A DNA stretch of 5,626 nucleotides from Ruminococcus sp. UBA5884 (GTDB lineage Bacteria; Bacillota; Clostridia; Oscillospirales; Ruminococcaceae): contig DJFA01000012.1 in the NCBI GenBank assembly GCA_002431975.1, positions 1-5,626 of the forward strand, in the 5' to 3' direction. A program made the position numbers and the translations under genes. Of this stretch, positions 1 to 5,604 are shown one piece after another. Below the pieces are notes generated by a model. The model was given only the letters and a program-made list of their open reading frames with translations, searched no databases and was not told where the DNA came from. Position 1 is the stretch's first letter, and every line of letters starts with the position of its first letter.

Positions 1-22
1 GGTTCAATTCCCGTACGGGTCA
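1..22 (+). tRNA. 3' end of a tRNA gene, probably tRNA-Glu (5' part outside window)
   Basis: The first 22 bases read as the end of a tRNA: the last two bases of the T-stem 5' strand (GG), a seven-base T-loop TTCAATT with the conserved TTC-A pattern, the T-stem 3' strand CCCGT, the acceptor 3' strand ACGGGTC and discriminator A at 22. The implied T-stem is ACGGG/CCCGT. The acceptor sequence and T-arm closely resemble Firmicutes tRNA-Glu genes (acceptor GGCCCGT), which is the basis for the identity; the anticodon is not visible, and tRNA-Lys with acceptor GACCCGT is an alternative. The gene does not encode the terminal CCA (TAT follows the discriminator), so CCA must be added after transcription. 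A terminator follows within 10 bases. Confidence 0.85.
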
Positions 23-31
23 TATTTTGTG

Positions 32-68
32 AGTCCTGCAGATATATATTATCTGTGGGATTTTTTTT
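32..68 (+). terminator. Intrinsic terminator of the tRNA transcript
   Basis: A 13-bp stem (32-44 with 50-62, including three G-T wobbles) closes a five-base TATAT loop and is followed by a run of T to position 68. The hairpin plus T-tract form and the place directly after the tRNA indicate rho-independent termination of the tRNA transcript. It also insulates the promoter that starts 10 bases downstream. Confidence 0.85.
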
Positions 69-78
69 ATTTAAAGTG

Positions 79-107
79 TTGACAATTAAAACCTGTTATG
101 ATATAAT
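79..107 (+). promoter_or_regulatory. Sigma-A-type promoter with extended -10 for the dockerin protein gene
   Basis: A perfect TTGACA at 79-84 and a perfect TATAAT at 102-107 are separated by exactly 17 bp. TG at 99-100 gives an extended -10 (TGaTATAAT). Transcription would start near 113-115, leaving a leader of about 40 nt before the ATG at 154. All three elements match consensus, so strong vegetative transcription is expected unless a repressor acts; no operator-like palindrome is visible around it. Confidence 0.9.
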
Positions 108-139
108 TTCAGTAATATAGTAAAATTAAAATCAGAATT

Positions 140-145
140 AAGGGG
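140..145 (+). promoter_or_regulatory. Ribosome binding site of the dockerin protein gene
   Basis: AAGGGG lies 8 bases before the ATG at 154 and pairs well with the 16S rRNA 3' end. It fixes the start, which also begins a proper signal peptide. Confidence 0.75.
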
Positions 146-153
146 TTGATTTT

Positions 154-2127
154 ATGTATAGCAGAAAAATAATATCAATGATATCAGCAATAAGTATAAT
201 GGCATTATCAGTACCGGTGACAGCCTCAGAAGCACCGGTTCTTGACTCGCCGTCAGGGATTTCGTTCCAGAGATATTCAGATGGTACAATCAATGCAAAG
301 TGGAATGAAGTTTCAGCAACTGACGCAGATAAATATGATGTTATCTATGAAGTAGTGTTATATAAGGACAATGGCGATGCCGGACTGGAAAGTGTATATG
401 TAACAACCTGTATAGGAGCAGATTTTGGAATTCCGCAGGAATATACAGCTGATGGGACAGTGATATGTCTTTCAATACAGGCAAAGGAAGTAAACAAGGA
501 TACATGGGACGAATTTACAGGAAATGAAAGTGAACTTGTATACAGTGCCTCATATGAATGCAAAGAAGCAGCAGAGATTGATGCTCCAACAGGGTTAAAA
601 GTCACAGTTGACGGTAAATCCAAAAAAATTCATGCAGAATGGGAAGCCCTTGAGTCTACAGCAAGTGACTGTGTATTTGAATATGAGTATACGCTTTATA
701 ATGAAACTGAATCAGGAACAGAACAGTGTGTTTCCGGTTATACATTTGAAACATCATTTGATGAGGAGTATCTTTCACAGTATTTTGAACAGGACGGATA
801 TTTTTATTTTACAGTAAAAGCAACTGAGTTACAGGTACTTGGAGATTCATCATATTCTTTTACAGGCAATGTAAGCAAGGAAGCGACAAGTGAAAAAGCT
901 GAATATATAAAGCCTGTAATCGGCGTACCTGAAAATATAACATGGAGCATGAAAGGCAGCAGACTTTATGCGAGCTGGGACGCAGTAACTCCATTTTATG
1001 AATCAGATGTTGTGTGGTATAGAACAAGCTTAAAGAAAAAGAATGCAGACGGAGAATTTGAGCAGATATGGAGCATGACAGTAGCAGACGGCACAGAGCT
1101 TGATGTATCATCTTATCTGCTTAATGACCTTTACTGGGCAGGCTGGAGATATGAAGGCGGAGATGCAGAATTTGTGCTTGAAGTGCAGCCAAGCGAAATG
1201 ACTGAATCCAATTATGTTGTATTTGATGGTGAATCAGCATTAAGCGATACATATTCATATAAGGAAAATCTGCTTGATTCAGCGGACGGACTTAAATGGA
1301 ACGGGCTTACAGCACAGTGGAACGCCGTACAGCCGACCGACAGTGAAAAATATGAAGTAAGATATAATTTTGAGCTTCAGAAAGATGACGGTACAGGTTT
1401 TTATGAGCCGGTATGGTCAACTACAGTAAATGACACATCAGTAAACGTAGCAGAATGGCTTTCAGGAGATGAATACACCGGCGGAGATGCAGAACTTCGT
1501 TTCAGAGTTCAGGCATATCAGACAGAAAAGGGAGCAGCTGCCGAAACAGGAAATGAATTTTACAGCGGCTGGACAGTTCCGGGGGATACATATTCATATA
1601 AGGCATCTGAAAGCGGAATTACATGGTCATATAAAGATAATATGCTGACACTTTCCGGAAGCGGAACAATGGACGATTATGCCTCAGCATCAGAACAGCC
1701 ATGGAAACAGTATGCAGATGAAACAAATCTTGTATATATATCAGATGGCATAGAAAATGTAAGTAAATATGCATTTTCATCATTTAAAAATCTTAAATTT
1801 GTAAGGTTCCCTGAAAAGCTCCAGAAAATAGATGAACAGGCATTTGAAGAATGTGAAATGTTTAAAACGGTATTCGGATATAAAAAGACGATAGCAAAAA
1901 CATATGCAGATGAGAATAAGCTTAGTTTTATATCACTTGATTCTGACAATATAGGAGATGTAAACGGAGATGATGAGATAACCTCAACGGACGCACTTGC
2001 AGTTCTTACACTCATATCATCAGATTGTAGTTATAATGATATACCGTCAGCAGATTTGGACAGTGACGGAGCAATTTCATCATATGACGCATTGAAGATA
2101 CTCCAGAAGGTAGTAGGACTTGAATAA
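154..2127 (+). CDS. Secreted dockerin protein with four Fn3-like repeats and a BspA-type LRR segment
   Basis: This 657-residue protein is probably exported and attached to a cohesin-bearing scaffold outside the cell. Residues 1-24 form a signal peptide (K5 near the start, hydrophobic core, likely cleavage after VTA before SEAP). Four repeats follow, at about 28-135, 142-252, 256-370 and 375-485, each with a Trp in the same place (W50, W163, W275, W389) and alternating beta-strand pattern; I read them as fibronectin-III-like beta sandwiches, which is inference. Residues 487-597 match the BspA/LRR_5 style: WSY..NMLTLSGSGTMDDY, PW, paired I..V..YAF / I.EQAF units and a GYKKTIAKTYADEN tail. Residues 600-657 are a type I dockerin: calcium loops DVNGDDEITSTD (602-613) and DLDSDGAISSYD (634-645), each followed by AL..L. 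No catalytic domain is visible. The gene is monocistronic, between its own promoter and terminator. A carbohydrate-binding, adhesion or structural role is likely; the ligand is unknown. Confidence 0.9.
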   Translation: MYSRKIISMISAISIMALSVPVTASEAPVLDSPSGISFQRYSDGTINAKWNEVSATDADKYDVIYEVVLYKDNGDAGLESVYVTTCIGADFGIPQEYTADGTVICLSIQAKEVNKDTWDEFTGNESELVYSASYECKEAAEIDAPTGLKVTVDGKSKKIHAEWEALESTASDCVFEYEYTLYNETESGTEQCVSGYTFETSFDEEYLSQYFEQDGYFYFTVKATELQVLGDSSYSFTGNVSKEATSEKAEYIKPVIGVPENITWSMKGSRLYASWDAVTPFYESDVVWYRTSLKKKNADGEFEQIWSMTVADGTELDVSSYLLNDLYWAGWRYEGGDAEFVLEVQPSEMTESNYVVFDGESALSDTYSYKENLLDSADGLKWNGLTAQWNAVQPTDSEKYEVRYNFELQKDDGTGFYEPVWSTTVNDTSVNVAEWLSGDEYTGGDAELRFRVQAYQTEKGAAAETGNEFYSGWTVPGDTYSYKASESGITWSYKDNMLTLSGSGTMDDYASASEQPWKQYADETNLVYISDGIENVSKYAFSSFKNLKFVRFPEKLQKIDEQAFEECEMFKTVFGYKKTIAKTYADENKLSFISLDSDNIGDVNGDDEITSTDALAVLTLISSDCSYNDIPSADLDSDGAISSYDALKILQKVVGLE

Positions 2128-2135
2128 ACCAAACA

Positions 2136-2180
2136 AACCATTGGATTGGCGTTAATTGCCGATTCGATGGTTGTTTTTTT
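2136..2180 (+). terminator. Intrinsic terminator of the dockerin protein gene
   Basis: Eight bases after the TAA stop, 2136-2151 pairs with 2157-2172 (16 bp with four G-T wobbles) around a TTAAT loop, and seven T residues follow at 2174-2180. The wobbles are all G-U on the plus-strand RNA, so the hairpin is stable in that direction. It ends the rightward transcript before the convergent minus-strand genes. Confidence 0.9.
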
Positions 2181-2194
2181 ATAATTCATTTTCG

Positions 2195-2310
2195 TTCTGT
2201 AGGGGCGAGCGGCAAACTGCCGCCTGCAATCTGAAAAATATCCGCCCATTGGTTGACGGATAAAATCATTGATAAACCCCAACGGGCGACCAATGGTCGC
2301 CCCTACAGAA
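2195..2310. repeat. 116-bp composite palindromic element with 14-bp inverted ends
   Basis: TTCTGTAGGGGCGA at 2195-2208 is exactly the reverse complement of 2297-2310. Inside lie a small hairpin GCGGCA/TGCCGC (2209-2214 with 2218-2223), an imperfect palindrome at 2241-2260, and a near-perfect palindrome GGGCGACCAATGGTCGCCC at 2284-2302 that overlaps the right end. The element is much richer in GC than its surroundings and carries no credible ORF. It could be a MITE-like or REP-like element, or two adjacent palindromic repeats in opposite orientation. No clear target-site duplication is visible at its edges. Confidence 0.75.
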
Positions 2311-2357
2311 AAAATCGTTGAATTTATGGTTTAATGTAATTTTATTATAATTCGTTT

Positions 2358-2372
2358 ATCTGAAATTCAGAT
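2358..2372. repeat. 15-base palindrome in the convergent spacer
   Basis: ATCTGAA and TTCAGAT flank a single A, giving a perfect 7-bp inverted repeat. It lies between two of the GC-rich palindromic elements but is AT-rich and unrelated to their core. It might be chance, a weak hairpin or a protein-binding site; nothing beyond the symmetry supports a role. Confidence 0.4.
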
Positions 2373-2395
2373 TAAATAATATGCAAATTCGTTTT

Positions 2396-2418
2396 GTAGG
2401 GGCGAACTGTGTTCGCCC
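2396..2418. repeat. GC-rich palindromic repeat, second copy
   Basis: TGTAGGGGCGAAC opens this copy, and GGGCGAAC (2400-2407) pairs perfectly with GTTCGCCC (2411-2418) around the loop TGT. It shares the TGTAGGGGCGA core with the element at 2195 and the copy at 2479, but the inner stem differs (AAC/GTT in place of ACC/GGT). The change is compensated on both arms, as expected if the hairpin itself is what is maintained or copied. Confidence 0.75.
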
Positions 2419-2478
2419 GTTTAAATTAACGCCAATTCGACAACAAAATTTCATGATTAAAAACAAGGAATTTTCCAT

Positions 2479-2502
2479 TGTAGGGGCGACCATTGGTCGC
2501 CC
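2479..2502. repeat. GC-rich palindromic repeat, third copy
   Basis: TGTAGGGG followed by GGGCGACCATTGGTCGCCC (2484-2502), a 9-bp perfect stem around a single T. Apart from the central base this is the palindrome found at 2284-2302. It lies 27 bases past the stop of the minus-strand hydrolase gene. It could stabilise or help end that transcript, but no U-run follows on either strand, so it is not a classic intrinsic terminator. Confidence 0.75.
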
Positions 2503-2529
2503 GTTATGGTTTACTATAATTTCAGGTAA

Positions 2530-3345
2530 TTAATTCAGTTTAAGTAATTTTTCAGCATTTTTGTGGAAAATGAGTTCTTTTTCTTCATCTGTAAGATTAA
2601 GATGATTATTCACGATATCGATTTCATTTGCAGGGCAGTCCCAGGGGCAGTCGCTGGCGAAAAGTATTCTTTCAACGCCATGATTTTTAACAATTCTCTC
2701 AATCTGAGAATATTCAAGATGGTTGTCCTCAATAGCACGGTTTATAACAGCGATATCGAAATAGAGATTGCCTTTTTTTCCGACAAGATATTTTTCAACT
2801 TCGTCCCAGTGGTACATACCGCCGAGATGAGCGATAATGAAAGTCATTTCAGGAACAGCATCAAAAGCTCTTGCAGAGGCTTCAGGGAGAGCGTGGACGA
2901 GTTCAGGGGAAAGAGGGTCATAACCTCCGTGAATGATGACAGGGAGGTCAAGTTCAGCACATTTGCGGTAAACACGAATCATTTTCGGGTCATCAGAGAA
3001 CATATTGATATAATCGGGATGCATTTTAACGCCATGCAGACCGATTTTTTTAATTCTCTCGAGTTCGTCAAGAACATCATCAGCATCGGGGTGAACGCTG
3101 CCGAAGGAAATGAAGAAATCGTCTTCAGAGGCTTTAGCCCAGTCATTTATAACTTTCTGCTGAGAAGGTTTTGTGGCTACAGGGAGCAGAACAGCTTTTG
3201 AAATATTATTCTGAATAAGTTTTTTTCTTGTATCCTCAAGAGTGCCGTCAGTATATGCAGTATAGCGTGCAGTTTTTTCAAGACTGCTGATAGCTCTCTG
3301 AGCAATTTTTTCGTTGAATGCGTGAACATGGAAATCAAGATACAT
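2530..3345 (-). CDS. Amidohydrolase-2 family metal-dependent hydrolase
   Basis: Starting at the ATG at 3345 the protein has 271 residues and resembles the amidohydrolase_2 (PF04909) TIM-barrel family, cytoplasmic enzymes that hydrolyse or decarboxylate small molecules. Visible signature residues are the N-terminal metal motif HVH (H6, H8) in LDFHVHAF, H109 in GVKMHPDY, H139 in VIIHGG, H173 in IIAHLGG and the late Asp D232 in FASDCPW, all in family order. The substrate cannot be inferred. A GTG at 3360 in the same frame would add five residues, but it has no usable ribosome site in front, while MYLDFHVHAF is a typical family start; the nearest site, GAAAGGTG (3358-3365), sits a rather long 12 bases before the ATG. 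The gene begins 31 bases beyond the terminator of the DUF805 gene, with no clear promoter of its own. No signal peptide or membrane segment is seen. Confidence 0.88.
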   Translation of the reverse strand: MYLDFHVHAFNEKIAQRAISSLEKTARYTAYTDGTLEDTRKKLIQNNISKAVLLPVATKPSQQKVINDWAKASEDDFFISFGSVHPDADDVLDELERIKKIGLHGVKMHPDYINMFSDDPKMIRVYRKCAELDLPVIIHGGYDPLSPELVHALPEASARAFDAVPEMTFIIAHLGGMYHWDEVEKYLVGKKGNLYFDIAVINRAIEDNHLEYSQIERIVKNHGVERILFASDCPWDCPANEIDIVNNHLNLTDEEKELIFHKNAEKLLKLN

Positions 3346-3376
3346 AAAATTAAAGCACACCTTTCATATTCAATAG

Positions 3377-3400
3377 AAAAACGGGCATAAAGCCCGTTTT
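3377..3400 (-). terminator. Hairpin terminator after the DUF805 gene
   Basis: AAAACGGGC (3378-3386) and GCCCGTTTT (3392-3400) form a perfect 9-bp stem around a five-base loop. On the minus strand it is followed by a T-rich stretch (TTTTT then CTATT), the intrinsic terminator form, 24 bases after the DUF805 stop codon. The symmetrical A/T flanks would let it work on the plus strand too, though no plus-strand gene needs it. Confidence 0.8.
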
Positions 3401-3424
3401 ATATAATCTAAAATTTTAAATCAA

Positions 3425-3802
3425 TCAGAAGTCATTACTCATACCATATTTGTTAGCACCGGGCTGACCTTTCATGCAGGCGAGAATGAGAAGAACAACA
3501 GAACCTATACCTGTAAGATTGATAAGGTAAAGCAGACCGGAAAAACCGATATCATGGAGTCGTCTTACACCGAGTGAGATAGACGGGATAAGGAGAACAA
3601 GGCTGTAAAGACCTGAAATAGCGGCTACTATAAAAGATTCATCGCCGAATACTACGGATAATATGCCAAGGAAGAATGAGAGAACTATAGATGCGAGAAT
3701 GTGACCAACGATAGCATACCAGTATTCAGCACGGCTTGAACGGCCGCTGAAATCGAATGCTCTTTTCCAGAATGCGATATAGCTTGCGAGTATTTTGCTC
3801 AT
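3425..3802 (-). CDS. DUF805 family small membrane protein
   Basis: This 125-residue protein has the marks of the DUF805 (PF05656, YhaH-like) inner-membrane family: the N-terminal FDFSGRSSRAEYWYA block (residues 16-30), the central RRLHDIGFSG block (80-89) and the C-terminal GQPGANKYG tail (112-120). Three hydrophobic segments fit membrane helices at about 27-52, 57-76 and 90-110. Length is normal for the family. The biochemical role of DUF805 proteins is not established. The start is firm: GAAAGGAG at 3809-3816 lies six bases before the ATG. It lies 57 bp downstream of guaB on the same strand with no terminator between, so co-transcription from the guaB promoter is likely; a functional link to purine synthesis is not implied. 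Confidence 0.9.
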   Translation of the reverse strand: MSKILASYIAFWKRAFDFSGRSSRAEYWYAIVGHILASIVLSFFLGILSVVFGDESFIVAAISGLYSLVLLIPSISLGVRRLHDIGFSGLLYLINLTGIGSVVLLILACMKGQPGANKYGMSNDF

Positions 3803-3808
3803 AATGAA

Positions 3809-3816
3809 CTCCTTTC
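3809..3816 (-). promoter_or_regulatory. Ribosome binding site of the DUF805 gene
   Basis: On the minus strand GAAAGGAG precedes the ATG at 3802 by six bases, an ideal Shine-Dalgarno sequence and spacing that settles the start. Confidence 0.8.
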
Positions 3817-3859
3817 TTATGTTCAGTAAATAATTATGTCATATGTTTTCAGGAAGCAT

Positions 3860-5341
3860 TTATATCTGAGCAGAATAGTTAGGAGCTTCCTTAGTTATAT
3901 AGATATCATGCGGATGACTTTCTTTAAGACCGGCACCTGTAATTCTTACGAACTGAGCTTTTTCGTGGAGGGAATCAATATCAGGACAGCCGCAGTAGCC
4001 CATACCTGAACGGATACCGCCGCAGAGCTGGAATATAGTATCAGAAACGTAGCCCTTGTAAGGAACACGGCCTTCAACGCCTTCAGGAACGAGTTTTCTT
4101 GCATCGGTAGTATCACTTTGGAAGTATCTGTCTTTTGAACCGCATTCCATAGCACCAAGGCTTCCCATACCTCTGTAAACCTTGAAAGAACGACCCTGGA
4201 AAATTTCCATAGCACCAGGAGCTTCATCACAGCCGGCAAGGAGAGAGCCGAGCATAACGACATTAGCACCGGCAGCAAGAGCCTTTACGATATCGCCTGA
4301 ATACTTGATACCGCCGTCAGCGATAACAGGAATGCCATATTTCTGAGCAACGCAGGCAGCATCATAAACAGCAGTTATCTGAGGAACGCCGATACCTGAA
4401 ACGACACGTGTAGTACAGATAGAGCCGGGGCCTATACCTACCTTAATGCAGTCAGCACCAGCCTGAATGAGTTCTTCAGCGGCTTCAGCAGTAGCGATAT
4501 TTCCGGCGATAACAGGAGTATCAGGGAAAGCAGCCTTGATTTTCTTTACACAGTTTATAATATTAGCACTGTGACCGTGAGCGGAATCGAGGACGAGAAC
4601 ATCGACCTGAGCATCAATAAGAGCCTTTGCTCTGTCGAGAACATCATTTGTAACGCCGATAGCAGCACCGCAGAGGAGTCTGCCCTTTGCGTCCCTTGCG
4701 GAGTTCGGGAACTGAACAGCCTTTTCGATATCCTTGATAGTGATAAGACCCTTGAGGAAGCCTTCATCGTCAACAAGAGGAAGTTTTTCGATTTTATGCT
4801 TGCGGAGGATTTCCTGAGCATCACTGAGAGTAGTGCCGACTTTACCGGTAATAAGGTTATCCTTTGTCATAACGTCAGAGATACGGACATTATAGTCAAC
4901 CATGAAACGCATATCACGGTTTGTAATAATTCCGACGAGCTTACCTTTTTTGTCAACGATAGGAACGCCGGAGATTTTATACTTGCCCATAAGTTCATCA
5001 GCTTCATAGACGAAGCGGTCTTCAGTGAGAGAGAAAGGGTTAGTAATAACGCCGTTTTCGGAACGTTTTACCTTATCGACTTCATCAACCTGTTTTTCGA
5101 TTGACATATTCTTGTGGATAATGCCGATACCGCCTTCTCTTGCGATAGCGATAGCCATTCTTGATTCTGTGACAGTATCCATGGCGGAAGTCATGATAGG
5201 TGTATTAAGGGTAATATTTTTGGTAAGTTTAGTTTTAAGGTTAATCATATTAGGTGTGACATCAGATTTTCCGGGGATAAGGAGCACATCATCAAAGGTA
5301 AGCCCTTCTTTCTGGAACTTGTTTTTAGCATCTGTAAGCAT
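3860..5341 (-). CDS. guaB: Inosine-5'-monophosphate dehydrogenase
   Basis: GuaB oxidises IMP to XMP with NAD+, the committed and rate-setting step of guanine nucleotide synthesis, as a cytoplasmic tetramer. The 493-residue protein is full length for bacterial IMPDH. In order it shows LTFDDVLLIPGKSDVTP (14-30), SAMDTVTES (52-60), two CBS domains at about 99-150 (SGVPIVDKKGKLVGIITNRD) and 155-212, D252 in VLDSAHGHS for NAD and IMP contact, the potassium and active-site loop GIGPGSICTTR with catalytic C309, D342 in IADGG and the GMGSLGAM phosphate loop (391-398). The mobile flap carries the catalytic R405-Y406 pair, and EGVEGRVPYKG follows at 420-430. The CBS pair normally senses ATP and GTP. 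A site AGAGGAGGT nine bases upstream supports the ATG at 5341. It has its own promoter and probably leads a transcript with the DUF805 gene. All key residues are present. Confidence 0.98.
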   Translation of the reverse strand: MLTDAKNKFQKEGLTFDDVLLIPGKSDVTPNMINLKTKLTKNITLNTPIMTSAMDTVTESRMAIAIAREGGIGIIHKNMSIEKQVDEVDKVKRSENGVITNPFSLTEDRFVYEADELMGKYKISGVPIVDKKGKLVGIITNRDMRFMVDYNVRISDVMTKDNLITGKVGTTLSDAQEILRKHKIEKLPLVDDEGFLKGLITIKDIEKAVQFPNSARDAKGRLLCGAAIGVTNDVLDRAKALIDAQVDVLVLDSAHGHSANIINCVKKIKAAFPDTPVIAGNIATAEAAEELIQAGADCIKVGIGPGSICTTRVVSGIGVPQITAVYDAACVAQKYGIPVIADGGIKYSGDIVKALAAGANVVMLGSLLAGCDEAPGAMEIFQGRSFKVYRGMGSLGAMECGSKDRYFQSDTTDARKLVPEGVEGRVPYKGYVSDTIFQLCGGIRSGMGYCGCPDIDSLHEKAQFVRITGAGLKESHPHDIYITKEAPNYSAQI

Positions 5342-5350
5342 AAAAAAATA

Positions 5351-5359
5351 ACCTCCTCT
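5351..5359 (-). promoter_or_regulatory. Ribosome binding site of guaB
   Basis: AGAGGAGGT on the minus strand lies nine bases from the ATG, separated by an AT-only stretch. It is a near-complete anti-16S match, fitting a highly translated housekeeping gene. Confidence 0.85.
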
Positions 5360-5410
5360 TATAATTCAAATGGTATGAAACAACCACACTTACAAATATA
5401 TATTTCTTTA

Positions 5411-5439
5411 AGAATACAATTTTTTTAGATATTTGTCAA
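5411..5439 (-). promoter_or_regulatory. Sigma-A-type promoter of guaB
   Basis: Read on the minus strand, a perfect TTGACA (5439-5434) and TATTCT (5416-5411) are 17 bp apart. The -10 matches four of six consensus bases. Transcription would begin near 5404, giving an AT-rich leader of about 60 nt that ends in the strong Shine-Dalgarno site. I see no purine riboswitch fold in that leader, and no obvious operator palindrome. Confidence 0.8.
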
Positions 5440-5510
5440 GTACTTTGAATAATAATAAAGAAGGTTAACCAAATAAAGCGGAATATTGAAACAAATCAGA
5501 TAATTATTTA

Positions 5511-5556
5511 TTTAGGGACGACCAATAGCCACCCATAATCTGTAAAATATCCGCCC
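5511..5556. repeat. Decayed copy of the GC-rich palindromic repeat with its tail
   Basis: TTTAGGGACGACCAATAGCC then ACCC (5511-5534) is a diverged version of the TGTAGGGGCGACC..GGTCGCCC palindrome. It is followed by AATCTGTAAAATATCCGCCC (5537-5556), which matches 19 of 20 bases of 2228-2247 inside the 116-bp element. The same order of palindrome then tail in both places shows that they belong to one repeat family. Here the palindrome has lost pairing in its stem, so this copy looks old. Confidence 0.7.
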
Positions 5557-5604
5557 TTTTGCAAAATGCTGTCAGTAAATAAGAACGAGAATGAAAGTTT
5601 TTGC

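Noticed and set aside
1..22. tRNA 3' end as an attachment site of an integrated element
   Set aside because: There is no integrase gene, and no second copy of the tRNA 3' sequence is visible in the window.
2031..2282. Minus-strand open frame running from the spacer into the dockerin gene
   Set aside because: It crosses the terminator and a palindromic repeat, has no recognisable motif and overlaps the dockerin coding sequence.
2195..2502. CRISPR array
   Set aside because: The repeats are palindromic, unequal in sequence, unevenly spaced and partly inverted; there are no uniform spacers and no cas genes.
2563..3201. Plus-strand open frame of 212 codons opposite the hydrolase gene
   Set aside because: The minus-strand frame carries all the amidohydrolase signature residues; the plus frame has no recognisable domain and is explained as a shadow.
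3398..3428. Promoter for the hydrolase gene upstream of the hairpin
   Set aside because: The best -35 and -10 pairs match poorly or have 13- or 15-bp spacers, and the transcript would begin at the terminator; too weak to list.
3803..3859. Separate promoter for the DUF805 gene (TGACATAAT on the minus strand)
   Set aside because: The -10-like sequence is acceptable but no -35 lies at proper spacing; co-transcription with guaB is simpler.
4571..5351. Plus-strand open frames of 177 and 108 codons opposite guaB
   Set aside because: They lie wholly antisense to an intact, highly conserved gene, show no family motifs and lack ribosome sites of their own.
5342..5404. Purine riboswitch in the guaB leader
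   Set aside because: The leader is short and AT-rich and shows only a four-base TGGT/ACCA pairing, not a three-way junction with conserved loops.
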